Shown here: piece by piece, positions 26,216 to 36,429 of the stretch
Position numbering within the stretch: position 1 is the stretch's first letter
Layout: every line of letters begins with the position of its first letter
Notes under the pieces: model-generated
What the model saw: the letters and a program-made list of their open reading frames with translations, nothing else
Told to the model about the DNA's origin: nothing
Database searches by the model: none
Made by a program: the position numbers and the translations under genes
Assembly: GCA_021648755.1 (NCBI GenBank)
Contig: JAKISG010000007.1
Coordinates: 25,183-89,182, forward strand
Direction of reading: 5' to 3'
DNA: 64,000 bases
DNA from: Flavobacteriaceae bacterium
Lineage (GTDB): Bacteria; Bacteroidota; Bacteroidia; Flavobacteriales; Flavobacteriaceae

Positions 26216-28846
26216 ATGAACGCTAAAGAAATAAGACAACAATTTTTAGATTTTTTTGAAAAAAGGCAACATAAAATTGTACCGTCTGCACCAATGGTTC
26301 TTAAAAACGACCCAACCTTAATGTTTACTAATGCAGGAATGGTTCCGTTTAAGGAATATTTTTTAGGTCAAAAAAAAGCCGAAATAAAACGTATTGCGGA
26401 CACTCAAAAATGCCTTAGAGTATCTGGTAAACACAATGATTTAGAAGAGGTTGGTAAGGATACTTACCACCATACTATGTTCGAGATGTTAGGTAATTGG
26501 TCTTTTGGTGCGTATTTTAAAGAAGAAGCAATTTCTTGGGCATGGGAATTGTTAACCAAAGTATATAAAATTGATAAAAATTCTATTTATGTAACTGTTT
26601 TTGAAGGTGATAAAAAAGAAAATCTAGACTTTGACCAAGAAGCTTATGATATTTGGACAAAATATATTACTAAAGATAGAATTTTAAACGGAAATAAAAA
26701 AGATAATTTTTGGGAAATGGGAGCGCAAGGACCTTGCGGCCCCTGTTCTGAAATTCATGTAGATATTCGTTCAAAGAAAGAAAGAGCAAAAGTAGATGGT
26801 AATTTATTGGTTAATATGGATCACCCTCAAGTTATCGAAATTTGGAACCTTGTATTTATGCAATACAACCGTAGGGCAAATGGTTCATTAGAAGATCTAC
26901 CAGAAACCCATGTAGATACAGGTATGGGTTTTGAACGTTTATGCATGGTCGTTCAAGGAGTACAATCTAATTACGATACCGATATTTTTATGCCTTTAAT
27001 TCGAGAAATAGAAACGATTACACAAACACGTTATGAAGACAAAAAACTTCCACTAGAAAAACAAGAAGAAATTGATATTGCTATACGTGTTATTGCCGAT
27101 CATATTCGTGCAGTTGCTTTTGCAATTGCAGACGGGCAATTACCATCAAACAACGGTGCAGGTTACGTAATTCGTCGTATTTTACGTAGAGCAATTCGTT
27201 ACGGCTTTACTTTTTTAAATAAAAAAGAACCTTTTATGTACCGTTTAGTAAGTTTACTTTCTGAACAAATGGGCGAAGTATTTCCAGAATTAGTAGTTCA
27301 AAGGCAATTAATGAGCAATGTTATTAAAGAAGAAGAAAATTCGTTTTTAAAAACGTTAGATCAAGGTTTAGTTCTTCTTGATGGAATAATAAAAAACACT
27401 AAAGGAACTAAAGTTTCTGGTAAAAAAGCATTTGAATTATTTGATACTTTTGGATTTCCGATAGATTTAACAGCACTAATTTTAGCTGAAAAAAAATATA
27501 CTTTAGACGAAAAAACTTTTCAAGAAGAATTACAAAAACAAAAAAACCGCTCACGTGCTGCAAGTAAAGTAGATACAGATGATTGGGTAATTTTATATGA
27601 AGATAAAGAAGTAGAATTTATTGGTTATGATTCACTATCAAGTAATGTAAAAATTACAAGATATAGAAAAATAGTCTCTAAGAAAGAAGGCGAAATGTAT
27701 CAGTTAGTTTTTAATTTGACCCCATTTTACCCAGAAGGAGGAGGGCAAGTTGGTGACAAAGGCTATCTAGAAACTCCTAACGGAAACGTAATTTATATTG
27801 TTGATACCAAAAAAGAAAATAATTTAATTCTGCATTTTGCTAAAAATTTACCCCTAAATATAACCGATACTTTTAAGGTAATTGTAGATGAGAAACAACG
27901 TTTTAGAACGGAATGTAATCATACAGCAACACATTTATTGCACCAAGCATTACGTAAAATATTGGGCAAACATGTAGCACAAAAAGGATCTGCTGTACAT
28001 AGTAAATATTTACGATTTGATTTTTCACATTTTGCAAAATTAACTCCTAAAGAACTGCAAGAAGTACAAGATTTTGTAAATGCAAGAATTAGAGGAAAAT
28101 TAAAGCTAAAAGAACGTAGAAATATCACTATGGAAAAAGCTTTAAAGAAAGGAACTTTAGCTCTTTTTGGTGAAAAATATGGAGATACAGTACGTATGAT
28201 TGAGTTCGGAAAATCAAAAGAACTTTGTGGAGGAACACATGTGCAAAACACAAGTGATATTTGGCATTTTAAGATTATGCAAGAAGGTGCAATTGCAAGC
28301 GGAATTAGACGTATTGAAGCAATTACTAATGATGCCGCAAAAGACTATTACACGACACAAGATTTAGAGTTTATTAAATTAAAACAAAATTTAAAGAACC
28401 CAATAAGTATTTTAAAATCGGTTACTAATATTCAAGAAGAAAACACTAAACTAAAAAAACAAATAGAAGTCTTAATGCGCGAGAAAGCAAAATTTGCTGC
28501 AACCGATTTAGAAAATAAAATACAAAAAATAAACGGAGTTAATTTTTTGGCAATAGTATTAGACATAGATGCAGTTGCAATCAAAAATTTAATGTTTGAT
28601 TTAGGAAATAAAATAGAAAATTTGTTTTTTATTGTTGGTACAAAAAACGAAGATAAAGCCATATTAACCTGTTATATTTCTAAAAACTTAGTCGCAGAAA
28701 AAGGATTAGATGCAGGTAAAGTAGTTAGAGAGTTAGGAAAATTAATTCATGGCGGAGGTGGAGGTCAGCCTTTCTTTGCGACTGCTGGCGGTAGAAACCC
28801 TGACGGAATTGACATCGCTTTAGAAAAAGCAAAAGACTATTTATAA
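26216..28846 (+). CDS. alaS: Alanyl-tRNA synthetase
   Basis: 876 residues, full length. The class II catalytic core is at the N-terminus (FTNAGMVPFKEYFLG, HHTMFEMLGNWSFG, GPCGPCSEIH). The editing domain carries the zinc/His motif HTATHLLHQAL and CGGTHVQNT. The C-terminal DHHA1-like domain ends with GGGGGQPFFATAGG. All hallmarks are intact, so it should charge and proofread Ala-tRNA. Confidence 0.97.
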   Translation: MNAKEIRQQFLDFFEKRQHKIVPSAPMVLKNDPTLMFTNAGMVPFKEYFLGQKKAEIKRIADTQKCLRVSGKHNDLEEVGKDTYHHTMFEMLGNWSFGAYFKEEAISWAWELLTKVYKIDKNSIYVTVFEGDKKENLDFDQEAYDIWTKYITKDRILNGNKKDNFWEMGAQGPCGPCSEIHVDIRSKKERAKVDGNLLVNMDHPQVIEIWNLVFMQYNRRANGSLEDLPETHVDTGMGFERLCMVVQGVQSNYDTDIFMPLIREIETITQTRYEDKKLPLEKQEEIDIAIRVIADHIRAVAFAIADGQLPSNNGAGYVIRRILRRAIRYGFTFLNKKEPFMYRLVSLLSEQMGEVFPELVVQRQLMSNVIKEEENSFLKTLDQGLVLLDGIIKNTKGTKVSGKKAFELFDTFGFPIDLTALILAEKKYTLDEKTFQEELQKQKNRSRAASKVDTDDWVILYEDKEVEFIGYDSLSSNVKITRYRKIVSKKEGEMYQLVFNLTPFYPEGGGQVGDKGYLETPNGNVIYIVDTKKENNLILHFAKNLPLNITDTFKVIVDEKQRFRTECNHTATHLLHQALRKILGKHVAQKGSAVHSKYLRFDFSHFAKLTPKELQEVQDFVNARIRGKLKLKERRNITMEKALKKGTLALFGEKYGDTVRMIEFGKSKELCGGTHVQNTSDIWHFKIMQEGAIASGIRRIEAITNDAAKDYYTTQDLEFIKLKQNLKNPISILKSVTNIQEENTKLKKQIEVLMREKAKFAATDLENKIQKINGVNFLAIVLDIDAVAIKNLMFDLGNKIENLFFIVGTKNEDKAILTCYISKNLVAEKGLDAGKVVRELGKLIHGGGGGQPFFATAGGRNPDGIDIALEKAKDYL

Positions 28847-28921
28847 AAATTTAATCTAAACTTTTTAAAACTAAGATTTTTTTACTTCAAAAATTTTTAC
28901 ACCTTTGTAAGAACTAAAAAA

Positions 28922-29866
28922 ATGAATTTTAGAACTCAAATAAAACTAAATAAAACAGAAAATCAAATAGATTATAAATCTAATTTATTATTGATTGGTT
29001 CGTGTTTTTCTAATAATATTGGAGCCAAATTTGAATATTATAAATTAAACTCTATTACCAACCCATTTGGAACTATTTTTCAACCAAAAGCCATTGAAAA
29101 ACTAATTGCTAAAAGTTTAACAAACGAACTGTTTACTACAGACGATTTAATTTTTCATAATGAAACCTGGCACTGTCTAGATGTACATTCTGATTTTAAT
29201 AGCCCAAATAAAAATACTGTTTTAGCCAAGTTAAATTCCGTTACAAAACAAACTAAAGTAAATATATTAGACGCTACACATATTATAATTACTTTAGGTA
29301 CTGCTTGGGTTTATCGTTTTATAGAAAATGATGAGTTGGTAGCTAATTGCCATAAAATTTCACAAAAAAAATTTAAAAAAGAATTATTACCTGTTAAAGA
29401 TATTACTATCTCACTCAAAAATAGTATACGTAAAATTAAAAAACTAAATAAAGAGTGTTCTATTATTTTTACTTTGAGCCCCGTTAGGCATTTAAAAGAC
29501 GGCTTTGTAGAAAATCAACAAAGTAAAGCACATTTATTAACAGCAATTCATAAAGTTGTAGCAAGCACAAATGCAAATTACTTTCCTTCTTACGAAATCT
29601 TATTAGATGATTTGCGAGATTATCGTTTTTATAAAGACGATATGTTGCACCCAAATCAAACTGCAATTGATTATATTTGGAATATTTTTTCTGAAGTATG
29701 GATAAAAATTACGACTAAAGAAACTATGCAAAAAGTAACAGAAATTCAAAACGGATTAAATCATAGACCCTTTAATAAAAATTCAGACTTACATCAAATT
29801 TTTTTGAGGTCATTACAAATTAAAATAGATACTTTAAAAAATGAATTTGGAATTAAATTTCATTAA
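28922..29866 (+). CDS. GSCFA domain protein
   Basis: 314 residues. The defining GSCFS motif (IGSCFSNNIGAKF) is near residue 26, followed by NPFGTIFQP and ITLGTAWVYR. HPNQTA near 242 supplies a His, so the protein fits an SGNH-hydrolase-like fold with a GSCFS Ser. It has no signal peptide. The substrate is unknown. It follows alaS by about 75 bp in the same direction and is convergent with moaE (18-bp gap). Confidence 0.85.
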   Translation: MNFRTQIKLNKTENQIDYKSNLLLIGSCFSNNIGAKFEYYKLNSITNPFGTIFQPKAIEKLIAKSLTNELFTTDDLIFHNETWHCLDVHSDFNSPNKNTVLAKLNSVTKQTKVNILDATHIIITLGTAWVYRFIENDELVANCHKISQKKFKKELLPVKDITISLKNSIRKIKKLNKECSIIFTLSPVRHLKDGFVENQQSKAHLLTAIHKVVASTNANYFPSYEILLDDLRDYRFYKDDMLHPNQTAIDYIWNIFSEVWIKITTKETMQKVTEIQNGLNHRPFNKNSDLHQIFLRSLQIKIDTLKNEFGIKFH

Positions 29867-29884
29867 TTTGAAAAAATTTTTAAA

Positions 29885-30307
29885 TCAAGGGTGTGAATTA
29901 ACCCAAACCTGACCATCAACAAAATGTTCTTTTTTCCAGATTGGTACAGTTTCTTTAAGCGTATCTATAGCAAACTGACAGGCTTTAAACGCAGCGTTAC
30001 GATGTGCAGATGAAACAGCAATAATTACGGGTATTGCACCAATTTGTAATTTGCCTTCTGCATGATGAATTGCAATTTTATGAATTTTAAATTTTGCTAA
30101 AGTTAGAACAGTAATTTTTTGTATTTCTTTAATTGCCATTGGTTTGTAGGTCGAAAAATCTAATAAAACAACTTCTTTTCCTTGAGTTAAATTTCTAACT
30201 GTACCAATAAATAAGGCAATACCTCCACAAGAAGCATCTTGTACAAAATCGTAACAATCTTGTAAATTTAGTTTTTGCGCTGTTATTTTTACAGATGTTT
30301 TTACCAT
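29885..30307 (-). CDS. moaE: Molybdopterin synthase catalytic subunit
   Basis: 140 residues. GGIALFIGTVRN near 30, IHHAEGKLQIGA, VSSAHRNAAFKACQFAIDTL and the catalytic VPIWKKE near 120-126 are all present. MoaE with MoaD puts the dithiolene sulfurs into precursor Z to form molybdopterin. No other molybdenum cofactor gene is in the window, so it stands apart from the rest of the pathway here. Confidence 0.93.
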   Translation of the reverse strand: MVKTSVKITAQKLNLQDCYDFVQDASCGGIALFIGTVRNLTQGKEVVLLDFSTYKPMAIKEIQKITVLTLAKFKIHKIAIHHAEGKLQIGAIPVIIAVSSAHRNAAFKACQFAIDTLKETVPIWKKEHFVDGQVWVNSHP

Positions 30308-30411
30308 TTAATCTAAAGGAATTTAATTAGGCTTTTAAGTTAAGTTCAATATAAAATATAATTTACAGATTCTTAAAAAGAATAAGGTTTTTGAAGTGTA
30401 AAATTAGAAAG

Positions 30412-30425
30412 AATATCTAGATATT
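30412..30425. repeat. 14-bp perfect palindrome
   Basis: AATATCTAGATATT is a perfect inverted repeat in the 380-bp gap between moaE and the small membrane protein. In AT-rich DNA such a palindrome can be chance. An operator role is only a possibility. Confidence 0.35.
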
Positions 30426-30474
30426 TTGAAAAATTTACACGAAAATATTGCCCTTTTAAAGATTACCCTTTCAG

Positions 30475-30505
30475 GTTTGATGAATTTTGTCAAATTTCAT
30501 CAAAC
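30475..30505. promoter_or_regulatory. 31-bp near-perfect palindrome, operator or hairpin candidate
   Basis: GTTTGATGAATTTTG is mirrored by CAAATTTCATCAAAC around one central T, with a single mismatch in 15-bp arms. No T-run follows on either strand, so it is not a standard terminator. It lies 184 bp before the small membrane-protein start and 170 bp upstream of moaE, so it could be an operator for either. Confidence 0.5.
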
Positions 30506-30688
30506 AAAACGAACTAGTCTTTCATAAATTTGTTTTTAAATGGAATAAAAATTTAGTTAAAAAAATATTTAAGATTTCAAAAATTAAAATATAGGTATAT
30601 TTTATTGTTAAATATTTTTAGACAATTTTATCTATATATTACTTTTATATTTAAATCAATAATTGAAAAAAGAAAGTACTTTAGCAAA

Positions 30689-30907
30689 ATGAAAATTCTT
30701 GTAAAAATCGTTTTAATAATTGTTGTATTATTAATTGCAATTGGTTACTATTTTAAAAATATAAATAACCCAAAAGGAGATATACTAGTTGGTATTGGTA
30801 TTTTAATACTTGCTTTTATCTTAATGCCATTATTTATTTATAGTAGATATCGTAAAAAAAAATTAAAATCGTTTATTTACAAACATGAAAAAAATAGGAT
30901 AATATAG
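30689..30907 (+). CDS. Small two-helix membrane protein
   Basis: 72 residues from the ATG at 30689. An in-frame TTG 28 codons upstream would add an unlikely leader. There are two transmembrane segments (about 4-21 and 32-52) separated by a short NNPKGD turn, then a basic cytoplasmic tail (RYRKKKLKSF). Function unrecognised. Confidence 0.62.
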   Translation: MKILVKIVLIIVVLLIAIGYYFKNINNPKGDILVGIGILILAFILMPLFIYSRYRKKKLKSFIYKHEKNRII

Positions 30908-30965
30908 GAGTATCGTTATTTTACCTTGTGTGTTTTTTATTTTACTAACCGTCTAATTATTTCTT

Positions 30966-31415
30966 TTAATTTAAATTCCGTTTTTCAACAAAAAACCTTG
31001 TCAATAATTTTCCGCATTTATTTTCTAAAACACCTCCTATAACTTTTGTCTTAGGGTGTAATTGGGTTTTGTAATATTGATAACCTCTTTGTTTGTCATA
31101 AGCACCAAAAACTATTTTATCAATTTGAGTCCAATAACTGGCTCCAGCACACATTTGGCAAGGTTCTAAAGTAACGTATAGCGTACATTCTTTTAAATAT
31201 TTGCCACCTAAAAAATCGGAAGCAGAGGTAAATGCCTGCATTTCTGCATGTGCAGTAACATCATTTAATGTTTCGGTTAAATTATGTGCTTTTGCAATAA
31301 TTTTATTTTTACAAACTATAATTGCTCCAATTGGTACTTCGTTTTTGTGAAATGCAATTTCTGCTTCTTGATAAGCTTTTTGCATAAAGTAATTATCGTC
31401 GTTTGGTTGTAACAT
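30966..31415 (-). CDS. tadA: tRNA-specific adenosine deaminase, TadA-like nucleoside deaminase
   Basis: 149 residues. The zinc-binding cytidine-deaminase-like site is intact: HAEMQA (H56 and the proton shuttle E58) and PCQMCAGA (C86, C89). NEVPIGAIIV and SYWTQIDKIVFGAYD also match TadA. The enzyme deaminates A34 to inosine in tRNA-Arg. It follows murI by 14 bp on the same strand. Confidence 0.9.
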   Translation of the reverse strand: MLQPNDDNYFMQKAYQEAEIAFHKNEVPIGAIIVCKNKIIAKAHNLTETLNDVTAHAEMQAFTSASDFLGGKYLKECTLYVTLEPCQMCAGASYWTQIDKIVFGAYDKQRGYQYYKTQLHPKTKVIGGVLENKCGKLLTRFFVEKRNLN

Positions 31416-31429
31416 AATATTTTATTTAT

Positions 31430-32212
31430 TTAAAAATTTAAAAAATTTATTTTATAATTTTCATTTTTTATAAAATCTTTTATTCGTGATTCATCTAAAT
31501 TACTAAATAATTGATGTTTTCCAAATTTTGTTTTTGTATTTATTAAATTAAATTTTTTTAAAACTACTTTTGTTTGCTTAGCTACTGCTTCTCCAGAATC
31601 AATTATCTTTATTTTAGTTCCTATTATCTTTTGTATCTGCGGTATTAAAAATGAATAATGGCTACAACCCAATACTAAATAATCAATGTCTTTTTTAACT
31701 AAGTTACAGAGGTGATTTTTCAATAAAACAGTTAATGCAATCGAGTTAATTTTACCTGTTTCTATTAGCGGAACCAAGCCTTCACCAATCTGTTCTATAA
31801 TTTTTATATCACTTGTAAATTTAGCAACATTTTTTGAAAACAGTTCACTATTTAAAGTCCCTTTAGTTGCTAAAATTCCGATTTTTTTAGTTTTTGTTTT
31901 TAAAGCAGCAGGTTTTATTGCTGGCTCAATCCCTATAAACGGAACATCGTAATTTTTACGTAAATAATTAATAGCGTTTGTAGTGGCTGTATTACATGCA
32001 ATTACAATTATTTTACAACCATTTTTCAATAATAATTTCGTGTTTTTAATACACAAATCTATAATTTCTTGTTTAGATTTTTGTCCATAAGGTGCATTAT
32101 TACTATCTGCCAAATAAATAGTATTTTCATTAGGTAAAAATGTAATAATTTCTTTCCAAATAGATAATCCGCCAATACCAGAATCAAAAATACCAATAGG
32201 TTTATTGTTCAT
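31430..32212 (-). CDS. murI: Glutamate racemase
   Basis: 260 residues. FDSGIGGLS (D10), the first catalytic Cys in ACNTATTNA (C73), the second in LGCSHYSFL (C183), and PYGQKS near 41 are all present. It makes D-glutamate for peptidoglycan in the cytoplasm. tadA follows 14 bp downstream. Confidence 0.95.
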   Translation of the reverse strand: MNNKPIGIFDSGIGGLSIWKEIITFLPNENTIYLADSNNAPYGQKSKQEIIDLCIKNTKLLLKNGCKIIVIACNTATTNAINYLRKNYDVPFIGIEPAIKPAALKTKTKKIGILATKGTLNSELFSKNVAKFTSDIKIIEQIGEGLVPLIETGKINSIALTVLLKNHLCNLVKKDIDYLVLGCSHYSFLIPQIQKIIGTKIKIIDSGEAVAKQTKVVLKKFNLINTKTKFGKHQLFSNLDESRIKDFIKNENYKINFLNF

Positions 32213-32417
32213 TTTACAAAAATACAGAATTAATTAATGTTATATACCAATTTGATTTTATAATACCTAAATACCGTATAATTCTATGTTTATGTTTTAA
32301 TATATACCATTTCAATAAAGAGGTCTTTATTAAAGGACCATTACAAAGTATTACAAAGTAAAAATATAAGCTCACCCGTTTTTTTTATATATTAGCCAAA
32401 ATTAATTTTATATTATT

Positions 32418-33743
32418 ATGCAGGAAGTAAAAGAATTAATACCAGCACCTTTATTTACAAATGACACCATTGTTTTTGGATTATTAATGCTTTGTTTAGG
32501 AATTATCTTTTATACATCGTCTAAAAAAAAAGGCGGTTGGCATAGTTTTTATAAAATTGTTCCTGCCTTATTTATGGCCTATATGCTACCTGCGGTTTTA
32601 ACTACACTTGGTCTGATTGCACCTGAATGGGAAATTCAAAATGCAAATAATGAAATTACAGAACACAGTTCAAGTTTATATTATGTAGCGAGTCGCTATT
32701 TACTACCTGCTGCATTAGTTTTAATGACTTTAAGTTTAGATTTAAAAGCGGTTTTTAGTTTAGGTCCAAAAGCATTAATCATGTTTTTAACAGGAACTAT
32801 AGGTATTATTATTGGTGGACCAATTGCAATTTTATTAATTTCAATAATTTCTCCAGAAACTGTTGGTGGTGCAGGTCCAGATGCTGTTTGGAGAGGTTTA
32901 TCTACACTTGCTGGCTCATGGATTGGTGGTGGAGCAAATCAAACAGCAATGTTAGAAGTCTATGGTTACAATCAAAAATTATATGGCGGAATGGTATTTG
33001 TTGACATTGTTGTTGCCAATATATGGATGGCTTTATTACTTATAGGAATTGGTAAAACCGAAAAAATTGATAAATGGCTAAAAGCAGATACTTCGGCAAT
33101 TGAACGTTTAAAAGAAAAAGTAAGTGCTTTTAGTGCTAAAACAGAAAGAAACCCAACCTTAACCGACTATATGGTTATTGGAGCAATTGCTTTTGTAACC
33201 GTTGGTACTGCACATTTTTTTGCAGGTCATTTATCTGTGTTTTTTAAGGATTTTGTTGGAGGAATGTTAAATCAAACTCTTAAAAGTTCATTAACTTTTC
33301 TGACTTCTTCATTCTTTTGGATGATTAGCATTGCAACAACTATTGCAGTTATTTTATCATTTACAAAAGCAAAAAACTTTGAAGGTGCAGGCGCAAGTAA
33401 AATAGGTAGTATTTTTATCTACATTTTAGTTGCCACTATTGGTATGAAAATGGATTTAAGTATGATTTTTGACAATTTAGGTTTAGTTGCTATTGGTGTT
33501 GTTTGGATGACTATTCATGCAGGTTTACTTATATTAGTTGCCAAATTAATTAGAGCACCATATTTCTTTTTAGCTGTTGGGTCACAAGCCAATGTTGGTG
33601 GTGCAGCTTCTGCTCCTATTGTTGCTGCTGCATTTCATCCATCATTAGCTACAGTTGGTGTTTTATTAGCGGTTGTAGGTTATGCTGCTGGTACTCTTGG
33701 CGCAATTATCTGTGCCGAATTAATGCAAATTGTTTCACCTTAA
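32418..33743 (+). CDS. DUF819 family membrane protein
   Basis: 441 residues with about 11 transmembrane segments and a cytoplasmic loop near 215-240 (IERLKEKVSAFSAKTERN). The signature STLAGSWIGGGANQTAM near 165-180 and GSQANVGGAASAP near 393-405 are repeat-like Gly-rich turns typical of the DUF819 (YjcL) group of putative transporters. Substrate unknown. The 205-bp upstream gap holds GGTCTTT...AAAGGACC (about 32322-32340) and a doubled TTACAAAGTA, neither clearly functional. Confidence 0.85.
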   Translation: MQEVKELIPAPLFTNDTIVFGLLMLCLGIIFYTSSKKKGGWHSFYKIVPALFMAYMLPAVLTTLGLIAPEWEIQNANNEITEHSSSLYYVASRYLLPAALVLMTLSLDLKAVFSLGPKALIMFLTGTIGIIIGGPIAILLISIISPETVGGAGPDAVWRGLSTLAGSWIGGGANQTAMLEVYGYNQKLYGGMVFVDIVVANIWMALLLIGIGKTEKIDKWLKADTSAIERLKEKVSAFSAKTERNPTLTDYMVIGAIAFVTVGTAHFFAGHLSVFFKDFVGGMLNQTLKSSLTFLTSSFFWMISIATTIAVILSFTKAKNFEGAGASKIGSIFIYILVATIGMKMDLSMIFDNLGLVAIGVVWMTIHAGLLILVAKLIRAPYFFLAVGSQANVGGAASAPIVAAAFHPSLATVGVLLAVVGYAAGTLGAIICAELMQIVSP

Positions 33744-33894
33744 AAATGGAGGTTTTTAAAAACTAACTGTATTGAGTTATTCATAGTGCTTTTATCGTGG
33801 GTAAAAATTCCAGACTAAATAAATACGTATATTGGAGGTAATCTAACTGGTAAATTCCTATTCTAGAATATTAAAAAACTGAATACAAAAAAAA

Positions 33895-34977
33895 TTACAT
33901 AAACTCTAAATATCGCTCTACATATTCCATAATTATCAAATCTGGTTTTTCTTTTAAAATAAGATTTTTATCAAACTTATGCGACCAAATAAAAGTGCTT
34001 TCGCCAAAAGTATGATTTATAAAAGGTTTTAATGCACTTGAAAAAGAATCTCTAAAAAGTAAAACTTTAAATTTTTTTGATGGGTTCTTATGTCTAGATT
34101 CATAAATTGAGGATTGACTATAATATTTCGGCAAATCAACTTCTTTAGATTCATTATTAAAAAGAGGGCTTAAAATAATTGTATTTTCTTTACTTTTAAA
34201 ATTTATCATTTTAGCCAAGTCTCCATTTTTTTTAATGGAGTCTATTTTATAATTATGTAACTTTAAACTATTAATTTCAAAATCTTTTTTTAGAGTATTA
34301 ATTAGGGTTTGACTTGCATAAAAAGCACCTAGATCATTCCAATGTGAGTCTAGTTTTTTATATAACCTATTTTTCTTTTTTTTAACCTTGAATTGTTTGC
34401 CTAAATCAATAATATCAAATTTAATTTCTAATTTAATAAATTGTATTAATTGGTTTTTTCTCGTTTTCTTTTCTGGAAATAAAAAAGGTAAATTTTCTTT
34501 ATAAATAGAATGCTTGCTCGGTGCAATTGCAATATAGAATTTAATATTTTGTTCTTGCAACCATTTTTTTCTTTCTAAAATAGTCACTTTAATTTGGTTT
34601 AATTCTGTTTTAGTAAATAAAATAAACCCTAAACTTTCATTTAATGCATTGCTGTTATCATTCCCTAAAAATAAAAAATTGTTTTTACCTTTTATCACTT
34701 TTGAGGGTAAAGGGCTTTCATTAAACACTTCGTTTTTTATATGTAAGTAACTATTTGAAAGTGTGTTTCTTAATCCAAAATTATCTTTGTAATAAGATTT
34801 AAAATTTTTCACAAATAGTAATGGTTGTTTTTTATTTAACTTAGGAAAACTTTTTTTTGTTCTATTTTCATTGTCCATTATTTTATCTTCAATTCCTGTT
34901 AATTGGACAAGTGTAGGTGTTATTAATAAAATTAAAAACAATATTGTTAAAATAATATGTTGTTTGTTATTTTGCAT
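33895..34977 (-). CDS. AlgJ/AlgX-type SGNH acetyltransferase-like protein
   Basis: 360 residues with one N-terminal membrane anchor (about 7-27) and an extracytoplasmic SGNH-hydrolase-like domain. The catalytic Asp-His pair is in LDSHWND (D210, H212) and the nucleophile in LLFRDSFSSA (S311), as in AlgJ and AlgX. It overlaps the MBOAT gene by one base (its ATG shares position 34977), so the two are coupled. They probably acetylate an extracellular polysaccharide. Confidence 0.85.
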   Translation of the reverse strand: MQNNKQHIILTILFLILLITPTLVQLTGIEDKIMDNENRTKKSFPKLNKKQPLLFVKNFKSYYKDNFGLRNTLSNSYLHIKNEVFNESPLPSKVIKGKNNFLFLGNDNSNALNESLGFILFTKTELNQIKVTILERKKWLQEQNIKFYIAIAPSKHSIYKENLPFLFPEKKTRKNQLIQFIKLEIKFDIIDLGKQFKVKKKKNRLYKKLDSHWNDLGAFYASQTLINTLKKDFEINSLKLHNYKIDSIKKNGDLAKMINFKSKENTIILSPLFNNESKEVDLPKYYSQSSIYESRHKNPSKKFKVLLFRDSFSSALKPFINHTFGESTFIWSHKFDKNLILKEKPDLIIMEYVERYLEFM

Positions 34978-36383
34978 TAAAACCTAAAATAAATAAATGG
35001 GTTATATGAATCAACTGCAATATATAGTATAGAAATTATAAAAAGTACTATTAAACTAATTGGTTTTAGATATAAATAAAATGTTTTATTTGCTATTTTA
35101 TTTTCAAAGTATGGATAAATAGGAAACGAAAATACGATTGCTAAAATAAATGCTAAAAACACTTCTTTAGTCATATAGTAGGTTATTAAGTTTATGTCTT
35201 TAGGCATACTAAAATTAAACATTTGTAGTATATAATTTAAAGCATCTGTTAAAGTTTCTGTTTTAAAGAAAACCCAAGTTATTAAAACGACTAATAACGT
35301 GTATATGTGTGAGATAGGTTTTCCTAATTTTAGTAAAACCTTATCAAAACCTAAACGTTCAATAATTAAAAATAAACCATGTAATAAACCCCAAATTATA
35401 AAATTATAATTGGCTCCGTGCCACAAACCAGTAATGAAAAATACAGTTATTAAATTTATATATGTTCTTATTTTTCCTTTACGGTTTCCTCCAAGCGAAA
35501 TATATAAATAATCTCTAAACCACGTAGATAACGATATATGCCAACGCCTCCAAAATTCTTTGATTGATTTTGAAATATAGGGATAATTAAAATTCTCTAA
35601 AAAGTCAAACCCGAACATTTTACCTAAACCTATTGCCATATCAGAGTATCCAGAAAAATCATAATAAATCTGAAAGGCATAAGCAATTACCCCAATCCAA
35701 GCGATTGGTGAGGATATTAAATCTGTTGGAGTATCAAAAATACCATCTGCAACAAAGGCAAGGTTATTGGCAATTAGCATTTTTTTTACTAGACCAATAA
35801 TAAATCTCTCTACACCTTCGCTAAATTGTTTTATATTTTGATTACGATTAATTAATTGTTTTTGAATATCTTTATAGCGTACAATTGGTCCAGCAATTAG
35901 TTGTGGAAACAGAGTTACATAGGTTGCGAAATTTATAAAATTACGATTTGCTTTTACATTACCTCGATAGACGTCTATGGTATAAGACATCGTTTGAAAT
36001 GTATAAAAACTAATACCTAAAGGCAAAATAATGTTTGGAAAATTGTTTAATTGTGTACTTTGTAACTGGAATAAGTCTAAAAAATCATAATAATTTTCAT
36101 ACAGAAAAGAAGTATACTTAAAATAGAGTAAAAAAGATAAATTTGTTAATATTGATAAGCCTAGCCCTAATTTTTTAAAGCCTTTTTCAATAATAATTCC
36201 TGCAGAAAAATCAACTATTGTTGATGCTAAAATAAGTAGTACTAACTCTTTTTCACCAAAAGTATAAAACCCTAAACTTGCAACTAATAAGCATGCGTTT
36301 TTTAATTTTGTTGGTGTAAAAAAATACACAAGCAATATTAATGGTAAAAATATAAATAAAAAAATGGCGCTACTAAAAAGCAT
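34977..36383 (-). CDS. MBOAT family O-acyltransferase, AlgI/DltB-like
   Basis: 468 residues and about 11-12 transmembrane segments. The MBOAT motifs are FWRRWHISLSTWFRDYLY (H282) and the invariant catalytic His in TGLWHGANYN (H322). These enzymes move an acetyl group across the inner membrane to the periplasmic partner, which here is the AlgJ-like protein encoded next. No polysaccharide synthase lies nearby, so the acetylated polymer is not known. Confidence 0.92.
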   Translation of the reverse strand: MLFSSAIFLFIFLPLILLVYFFTPTKLKNACLLVASLGFYTFGEKELVLLILASTIVDFSAGIIIEKGFKKLGLGLSILTNLSFLLYFKYTSFLYENYYDFLDLFQLQSTQLNNFPNIILPLGISFYTFQTMSYTIDVYRGNVKANRNFINFATYVTLFPQLIAGPIVRYKDIQKQLINRNQNIKQFSEGVERFIIGLVKKMLIANNLAFVADGIFDTPTDLISSPIAWIGVIAYAFQIYYDFSGYSDMAIGLGKMFGFDFLENFNYPYISKSIKEFWRRWHISLSTWFRDYLYISLGGNRKGKIRTYINLITVFFITGLWHGANYNFIIWGLLHGLFLIIERLGFDKVLLKLGKPISHIYTLLVVLITWVFFKTETLTDALNYILQMFNFSMPKDINLITYYMTKEVFLAFILAIVFSFPIYPYFENKIANKTFYLYLKPISLIVLFIISILYIAVDSYNPFIYFRF

Positions 36384-36429
36384 AGTATTACTAAATATAG
36401 TATTTTAGCAAATATAATCTTAATTAAGA

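Noticed and set aside
32322..32340. GGTCTTT/AAAGGACC inverted repeat before the DUF819 gene as a terminator
   Set aside because: Very short loop, no T-run, and no gene ending just upstream on the plus strand.
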